Of a stretch of DNA of 64,000 bases, positions 59,417 to 64,000 are shown piece by piece (positions within the stretch are counted from its first letter, which is position 1; the number at the start of each line of letters is the position of its first letter). Below the pieces are notes generated by a model. The model was not told the DNA's origin. It searched no databases and saw only the letters and a program-made list of their open reading frames with translations. The position numbers were made by a program, and so were the translations under genes. Source of the stretch: Chloroflexota bacterium. GTDB taxonomy: Bacteria > Chloroflexota > Anaerolineae > Promineifilales > Promineifilaceae. Location: NCBI GenBank assembly GCA_017993775.1, contig JAGOMA010000023.1:16856-80855 (forward strand), read 5' to 3'.

Positions 59417-62056
59417 ATGATCAATCACAAACCCGAAATCATGAGTCCGGCCGGTTACTGGCCCCAACTGCACGCCGCCATCGAAGCCGGCGCCGACGCC
59501 GTTTACTTTGGCCTGCACCACTTCACCGCCCGCGCCAAAGTCGGCTTCACCCTCAGCGAGCTGCCCGACGTGATGCGCACCCTCCACCAGCGCGGCGTCA
59601 AAGGTTATGTCACCTTCAACACCCTCGTCTTCGACCACGAGTTGGATGAAGCCGTGCGCGCCCTGGCGGACATCGCCGCCGCCGGAGCCGACAGCATCAT
59701 CGTGCAAGACGTGGCCGTAGCCCAACTGGCGCGGCAAATCGCCCCCGACCTGGCCATCCACGGCAGCACGCAAATGAGCCTGACCAGCGCCGAAGGCATC
59801 AACCTGGCGCAGCAGTTTGGCGTCAGCCGGGTGGTGCTGGCCCGCGAACTTTCCCTGGACGACATTCGCGCCATCCGCGCCGCCACCACCTGCGAACTGG
59901 AAATGTTCGTCCACGGCGCGTTGTGCGTCTCCTACTCCGGCCAATGCTTCTCGTCCGAGGCGTGGGGCGGCCGCAGCGCCAATCGCGGCCAATGCGCCCA
60001 GGCGTGCCGCCTGCCCTATCAGATGATCGTCGATGACCGCCTGCGCCCGCTGGACGACGCCCGCTATCTGCTTTCGCCCGGCGACCTTTACGCCTTGCAG
60101 CAAATGCCCGACATTGTGCCGTTGGGCGTGTCGGCGCTGAAGATTGAAGGGCGTTACAAAGACGCCGATTACGTCGCCCTGACCACCCGCGCCTACCGGC
60201 AAGCAGTGGACGAAGCGTGGGCGGGGCGTGATCTGACCATCAGCCCGGCCGAGGAGTTGCAGCTGCAGCAGGTGTATTCACGCGGGTTTGGCCCCCATTT
60301 TGTAACCGGGACGAACCATCAGGCGGTGGTGAACGGCCGTTCCCCCAACCATCGCGGCGTCAAAGTGGGCGTCGTCAGCCAGGTGGGGCGCGATCACGTC
60401 CTGGTCCGGCCTGAAGCGGCGGCCAGCGCCGCGCCCCTCAAGCCGGGCGACGGCCTCGTCTTCGACGCCGCCGACTGGCGCAGCCCGGCCGAACCGGAAG
60501 AAGGCGGCCGCGTTTATCAGGTGACGCCGGTGGAGGAAGAGAAGGAGTTTAACCGCGGAGGGCGCGGAGAGCGCGGAGGGGTTAAGAGAAAAACCTCCCC
60601 ATCTTCCGTATCTTCCGTATCCTCCGCATCCTCCGCGCCCTCCGCCTCTCCGCGGTTAAATCCTCTCTTGGAACTGCGCTTTGGTAATGGGCAGATTGAT
60701 TTTGGGCGCATTCGGGCGGGCGATTGGGTATGGCGCACCCACGACCCCGACCTGGACAAAGCGGCGAAACCGTACACACAAGCCAGCCAGCCGGTGATGA
60801 AACGGCCGTTATCCATCCACGCCACCGCCCACGAAGGCCAGCCCTTGCGCCTGGTCTGGACGCTCGACGAACACCCGGACATTCAGGTGACGGTGCAGTC
60901 GCCCGAACCGCTGCCCGCCGCCCGCAATCAAGCCCTCAGCGCCGATTTTGCCCACGAACAGTTAGGCCGATTGGGCAATACGCCTTATGAATTGGCCGAA
61001 TTGACATTGGACGTGAACGGCCGTCCCTTTGCCCCCTCCTCCCTGCTAAATACTTTGCGCCGCGAAGCCATCGACCACCTGCAAGCCCTTCAGGCCGCCC
61101 CACCCGCCATCACCCTGAAAGACCCGACGGCCGTTCTCCACGCCGCTCTGCAAAATCCACTAGTCTCCAATCCCCAATCTCCAGTCTCCCCCTCTCTCCA
61201 CCTCCTCGTCCGCACGCCAGAGCAATTGGAAGCGGCCATCGCCCTGCGCCCGGCCAGCATCACCCTGGACTATCTGGATTTGTACGGTCTGCGCCCGGCC
61301 GTCGAGCGTGTGCAGGCGGCGGGGCTGGAGGCCCGCGTGGCCAGCCCGCGCATCCTCAAGCCCAAAGAGCAGCGCATCGTCAACTTTCTGCTGCGGCTGA
61401 ACTGCCCCATTTTGGTGCGCTCCACCGGCCTGCTGCAAGCGCTGCACGGCCAGACCAGCCAGCCGCTCATGGGCGATTTCAGCCTGAACGCCGCCAACGT
61501 CATCACCGCCCGCACCTTCTTCGAGTTGGGCCTGGCGCGATTGGCCCCTACCCATGACCTGAACGCGGCGCAAATCACGACTTTGGCGCAAACCATCGGC
61601 GCGGAACGGTTGGAAGTGATCGCCTATCACCACCTGCCTGTCTTCCACACCGAGCACTGCGTTTTTTGCCGCTTCCTGTCCACCGGCACCAGCTACAAAG
61701 ATTGCGGCCATCCCTGCGAAAAGCATAAAGTTGAACTACGCGACGTACACGGCCGTTCCCATCCCGTGATGGCCGACGTGGGCTGCCGCAACACCGTCTT
61801 TGGCGCGGAAGCGCAAACGGCCGCCGCTCATCTGCCAGCGTGGCAGGCGGCGGGCATTGTCCATTACCGGCTGGAATTTGTGCACGAGACGGCCGAGCAG
61901 GTAACACAAATCACGGCCGCTTTCCGGCTGACGCTGCATGGGGAGATGGGGCATGGGGAGTTGAACGGCCGTTTGCGCCAGATCGCCCCGCAAGGCACCA
62001 CCGAAGGCAGCCTGTTCGTGCCGGATGATTACCTGGCGCTGCCCGTTTTGCAATGA
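59417..62056 (+). CDS. U32 family peptidase (YhbU/RlhA-like) with repeat insertions
   Basis: 879 residues. TIM-barrel-like N-terminal half with the U32 signature LEMFVHGALCVSYSGQC followed by RGQCAQACRLPY. The C-terminal half carries HCVFCRFLSTGTSYKDCGHPC, iron-sulfur-like cysteines as in RlhA, a 23S rRNA hydroxylase; the reaction here may be either. At about residues 378-414 a Ser/Arg-rich tract is written by a 113-bp inverted repeat (60548-60660), and at about 582-594 a second short repeat. The frame is kept at both. Function in RNA modification or proteolysis is not decided. Confidence 0.9.
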   Translation: MINHKPEIMSPAGYWPQLHAAIEAGADAVYFGLHHFTARAKVGFTLSELPDVMRTLHQRGVKGYVTFNTLVFDHELDEAVRALADIAAAGADSIIVQDVAVAQLARQIAPDLAIHGSTQMSLTSAEGINLAQQFGVSRVVLARELSLDDIRAIRAATTCELEMFVHGALCVSYSGQCFSSEAWGGRSANRGQCAQACRLPYQMIVDDRLRPLDDARYLLSPGDLYALQQMPDIVPLGVSALKIEGRYKDADYVALTTRAYRQAVDEAWAGRDLTISPAEELQLQQVYSRGFGPHFVTGTNHQAVVNGRSPNHRGVKVGVVSQVGRDHVLVRPEAAASAAPLKPGDGLVFDAADWRSPAEPEEGGRVYQVTPVEEEKEFNRGGRGERGGVKRKTSPSSVSSVSSASSAPSASPRLNPLLELRFGNGQIDFGRIRAGDWVWRTHDPDLDKAAKPYTQASQPVMKRPLSIHATAHEGQPLRLVWTLDEHPDIQVTVQSPEPLPAARNQALSADFAHEQLGRLGNTPYELAELTLDVNGRPFAPSSLLNTLRREAIDHLQALQAAPPAITLKDPTAVLHAALQNPLVSNPQSPVSPSLHLLVRTPEQLEAAIALRPASITLDYLDLYGLRPAVERVQAAGLEARVASPRILKPKEQRIVNFLLRLNCPILVRSTGLLQALHGQTSQPLMGDFSLNAANVITARTFFELGLARLAPTHDLNAAQITTLAQTIGAERLEVIAYHHLPVFHTEHCVFCRFLSTGTSYKDCGHPCEKHKVELRDVHGRSHPVMADVGCRNTVFGAEAQTAAAHLPAWQAAGIVHYRLEFVHETAEQVTQITAAFRLTLHGEMGHGELNGRLRQIAPQGTTEGSLFVPDDYLALPVLQ
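60548..60660. repeat. 113-bp element with 13-bp terminal inverted repeats inside the U32 gene
   Basis: TTTAACCGCGGAG at 60548-60560 and CTCCGCGGTTAAA at 60648-60660 are exact complements. Inside are GCGCGGAG words and CCTCCGC/CTTCCGTAT words. It is read as a Gly/Arg and Ser-rich insert in the peptidase. Confidence 0.9.
61159..61195. repeat. TCTCCAAT/TCTCCAGT word repeat inside the U32 gene
   Basis: TAGTCTCCAATCCCCAATCTCCAGTCTCC is made of the AATCTCC words seen in spacers at 18225-18290 and 37778-37835. It is read in frame as VSNPQSPVSP. Confidence 0.8.
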
Positions 62057-62123
62057 CGAACTGCTGTGGTGCGCTGAAAAGTTGGCGTTAGATTCGTGGT
62101 TTATTCGATGATATACTGTCCAG

Positions 62124-62564
62124 ATGAGAATCTATTTGGATACTTGTAGCTTGCAACGGCCGTTAGATAGTAAGAGTCAAATCAGGATTCTACTTGAAGC
62201 CGATGCCATCCTGGGTATCATCGCCTTATGTGAAGCCAACTCGCTCGAACTCATTTCTTCCGCAGTGCTGCTATTCGAGGCAGAGAACAATCCAAACCGA
62301 ATGCGGCGAATCTATGCCTTCGAGCTTTTGGCAAAAGCCAGAGTATTTGTTGATCTGCAGCAGCAAATAGAAACCCGCGCCGCTTACTTCAATGCCCAGG
62401 GGATAAAACCTTTGGATGCGCTTCACCTGGCATCGGCAGAAGAAGCAAACGCGGATTATTTTTGCACATGCGACAATCAATTCCTAAAGAGAGCGCAAGC
62501 CATATCTGAACTCAAGACAAAAGTGGTGTCACCACTTGAGTTAGTAAAGGAAATCGAACCATGA
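62124..62564 (+). CDS. PIN-domain toxin-like RNase
   Basis: 146 residues. PIN acidic residues: Asp6 in MRIYLDTCSL, Glu in SAVLLFEAENN, Asp in IKPLDALHLASAEEANADYFCTCDNQFLK. VapC-like endoribonuclease. It comes first in the module, with the partner downstream, the reverse of the usual VapBC order. Overlaps the next gene by 4 bp. Confidence 0.85.
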   Translation: MRIYLDTCSLQRPLDSKSQIRILLEADAILGIIALCEANSLELISSAVLLFEAENNPNRMRRIYAFELLAKARVFVDLQQQIETRAAYFNAQGIKPLDALHLASAEEANADYFCTCDNQFLKRAQAISELKTKVVSPLELVKEIEP

Positions 62565-62767
62565 TGATCGATGCACGGCCATTAACCGAGATCACAGAAG
62601 ATGCTCTCAAAGTACTCTATAAGGAACTTGGCGTCGTTGACACACTGCGCTTCATCAACCAATTCACAGCCGGTTATGGTAATTACACTGAAGACCGTGA
62701 GCAATTATTTGCTGATGTGACACTCGATGATCTAATCGCCCAAATCAAGCAAACAAGAACCTCTTAA
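62561..62767 (+). CDS. Antitoxin-like partner of the PIN protein
   Basis: 68 residues, ATG overlapping the PIN stop (ATGATGA). Sequence ALKVLYKELGVVDTLRFINQFTAGYGNYTEDREQLFADVTLDDLIAQIKQ resembles small proteins found beside PIN genes in cyanobacteria and Chloroflexota, which likely neutralise the RNase. No DNA-binding motif is clear. Confidence 0.7.
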   Translation: MMIDARPLTEITEDALKVLYKELGVVDTLRFINQFTAGYGNYTEDREQLFADVTLDDLIAQIKQTRTS

Positions 62768-62795
62768 TTTTTACACGACAATCCTACCCATTATC

Positions 62796-64000
62796 TTGCC
62801 CAAATATAACAGCCATGCCCCACTCGTAATTGTCATCGGCGGCGGCCCCGCCGGGCTGATGGCTGCTGAAGTCCTCAGCCAGCGCGGCGTGCCGGTCCAC
62901 GTATACGACGCCATGCCCACCGTCGGGCGCAAATTTTTGCTGGCCGGCAAAGGCGGCCTCAACCTGACCCACTCTGAACCACTAGAGCAGTTTCTTGACC
63001 GCTACGGCGACCGGCGGCCGCAAATCGAACCCCTGCTGCAACAGTTTGGCCCACAAGAGCTGCGCGAATGGGCGCGTGGATTGGGCATTGAAACCTTCGT
63101 CGGCTCGTCGGGGCGCGTGTTCCCCATGGAAATGAAAGCCGCGCCGCTGTTGCGCGCCTGGCTGCGCCGCCTGCGCGCTGACGGCGTCATTTTCCACATG
63201 CGCCACCGCTGGCTGGGCTGGACGGATGAAGGTGCGCTGCGGTTTGCGACGCCTGGGGGGGAAACGGCCGTATCCGCCGCCGCCACCATCCTCGCCTTAG
63301 GCGGCGGCAGTTGGCCGAAACTCGGCTCCGATGGGGGCTGGGTTCCGCTGCTGCAAGCGCGGGGCGTCGCCGTCGCCCCGCTCAAACCGGCCAACTGCGG
63401 CTTCGACGTGGGCTGGAGCGACCATTTCCGGCAGAAATTTGCCGGTGAACCGGTGAAAACGGCCGTGCTGCGCTTTGCCGACTTTGCCCGCCAGGGCGAG
63501 TTTGTGATTACAGAAACGGGAGTAGAGGGCAGTCTGATTTATGCTGTGTCGGCATTGTTAAGGGAGGAGGTGGCAGCGAACGGCCGTGCCACCTTCCACC
63601 TGGACCTGCTGCCTGACAAAACAGAAGCACAGGTTGCCGCAAGCCTGGCCCAGCCACGCGGCTCACGCTCTATGTCCAGCCATTTGCAGAGCCGGTTGGG
63701 GCTAAAGGGCGTCAAGGTTGGCCTGCTGCGGGAGCTTGCCCTGGCGGCCGATTTTGCTGACCCGACCCGATTGGCGAAGGCGATCAAAGGGTTGGCGGTG
63801 ACGGTGGTGGGGACACGGCCGTTGGCGGAGGCGATCAGCAGCGCCGGCGGGGTGATGTGGGCGGGGCTGGATGAGGGGTTGATGGTAACGGCCGTGCCCG
63901 GTCTGTTTTGCGCCGGGGAGATGTTGGATTGGGAGGCGCCGACGGGGGGGTATTTGTTGACGGCCTGTTTTGCGAGTGGAAGGGCGGCGGGGGAGGGGGT
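62796..64000 (+). CDS. NAD(P)/FAD-dependent oxidoreductase, HI0933/BaiN-like (3' end outside window)
   Basis: About 401 residues seen; the frame runs off the window. No ATG precedes the first motif, so TTG at 62796 (LPKYNSHAP) is the most likely start. Dinucleotide motif VIVIGGGPAGLMAAEVL, then VGRKFLLAGKGGLNLTHSEP, the HI0933 mark, ILALGGGSWPKLGSDG, and FCAGEMLDWEAPTGGYLLTACFASGRAAGEG near the end, which closes the FAD site. It is a flavoprotein reductase of unknown substrate. About 10-15 residues are probably missing. Confidence 0.88.
   Translation, partial: MPKYNSHAPLVIVIGGGPAGLMAAEVLSQRGVPVHVYDAMPTVGRKFLLAGKGGLNLTHSEPLEQFLDRYGDRRPQIEPLLQQFGPQELREWARGLGIETFVGSSGRVFPMEMKAAPLLRAWLRRLRADGVIFHMRHRWLGWTDEGALRFATPGGETAVSAAATILALGGGSWPKLGSDGGWVPLLQARGVAVAPLKPANCGFDVGWSDHFRQKFAGEPVKTAVLRFADFARQGEFVITETGVEGSLIYAVSALLREEVAANGRATFHLDLLPDKTEAQVAASLAQPRGSRSMSSHLQSRLGLKGVKVGLLRELALAADFADPTRLAKAIKGLAVTVVGTRPLAEAISSAGGVMWAGLDEGLMVTAVPGLFCAGEMLDWEAPTGGYLLTACFASGRAAGEG

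Larger units (their letters stand above)
1..64000. repeat. Dispersed highly iterated palindrome ACGGCCGT
   Basis: The self-complementary octamer ACGGCCGT recurs throughout the window. I counted roughly 140 copies by eye, about one per 450 bp, against one or two expected for an octamer in 64 kb. It is often extended to AAACGGCCGTTT or GGAAACGGCCGTTTCC. It lies in coding sequence in all frames, where it writes Thr-Ala-Val, Asn-Gly-Arg or Arg-Pro-Leu/Phe, and in spacers. Examples are near 398, 2146, 9110, 17660, 34525, 47200, 52685 and 63900. The segment 12.9-16.6 kb is poor in copies, with a single one at the junction of the duplicated binding protein. The count is manual and approximate. Confidence 0.93.

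Noticed and set aside
1..64000. tRNA, rRNA, riboswitch, IS element or phage genes
   Set aside because: I looked in the larger gaps and found no cloverleaf, conserved rRNA segments, transposase or integrase; small RNAs could still be missed.

Overview
The window is about 64 kb of GC-rich bacterial DNA, densely coded on both strands, with no rRNA, tRNA, CRISPR array, transposase or phage gene that I can see. Gene content suggests a member of the Chloroflexota (Anaerolineae/Ardenticatenia-like): a dynamin-like protein, Liv and Pst transporters, CARDB-type secreted proteins, LexA-type winged-helix proteins and PIN-type toxin modules. This placement is inference from family content only.

Layout. 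(1) 0-6 kb: the end of a dynamin-like gene, then a leftward Yip1 / ABC ATPase / secreted CARDB protein / MacB-like permease operon. (2) 6-9.4 kb: a membrane histidine kinase, a DsbA-like thioredoxin and a doubtful small secreted ORF. (3) 9.4-30 kb: a long leftward block. A complete branched-chain-type ABC transporter (livJ-like, G, F, H, M) follows a set of acyl-CoA enzymes: two acyl-CoA ligases, two MaoC hydratases, two crotonases, a thiolase with a DUF35 partner, an SDR, a FabH-like enzyme and two hydrolases. Together they look like import and CoA-dependent breakdown of an organic acid. The binding protein is a tandem fusion of two complete domains. (4) 30-41 kb: threonine synthase and an orphan response regulator, an MFS/LysR divergent pair, a lipid module (CDP-alcohol phosphatidyltransferase and a flippase-like membrane protein), a methyltransferase, a glycosyltransferase, an esterase, PlsC and a histone-deacetylase-like enzyme. 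(5) 41.8-52.3 kb: a leftward phosphate and envelope block, mprF - phoR-like - phoB-like - UspA-like - pstS - pstC - pstA - pstB, without phoU. (6) 52-64 kb: mostly rightward mixed genes: a nucleotidyltransferase, two methyltransferase-like genes, DUF5946, dus-glsA, a broken membrane gene, an AbrB antitoxin without a toxin, a LexA-like regulator, a U32 peptidase, a PIN toxin module and the start of a flavoprotein.

The most striking signal is not a gene. The 8-bp palindrome ACGGCCGT occurs about 140 times by eye (one or two expected), in genes and spacers alike, which recalls the cyanobacterial HIP1 palindrome. A second layer is that many spacers are filled with short 6-10 bp words repeated several times and then repeated inverted, so that each spacer can fold into a long hairpin. 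The words differ between spacers but the architecture is shared. The same repeats also sit in frame inside genes (an acyl-CoA ligase and a U32 peptidase) and supply the ends of several proteins. A third layer is a conserved hairpin family built on AGACCCYAAGGGTTT and its complement, and a fourth is a 12-copy, 20/21-bp-period dyad array at 26.56-26.77 kb.
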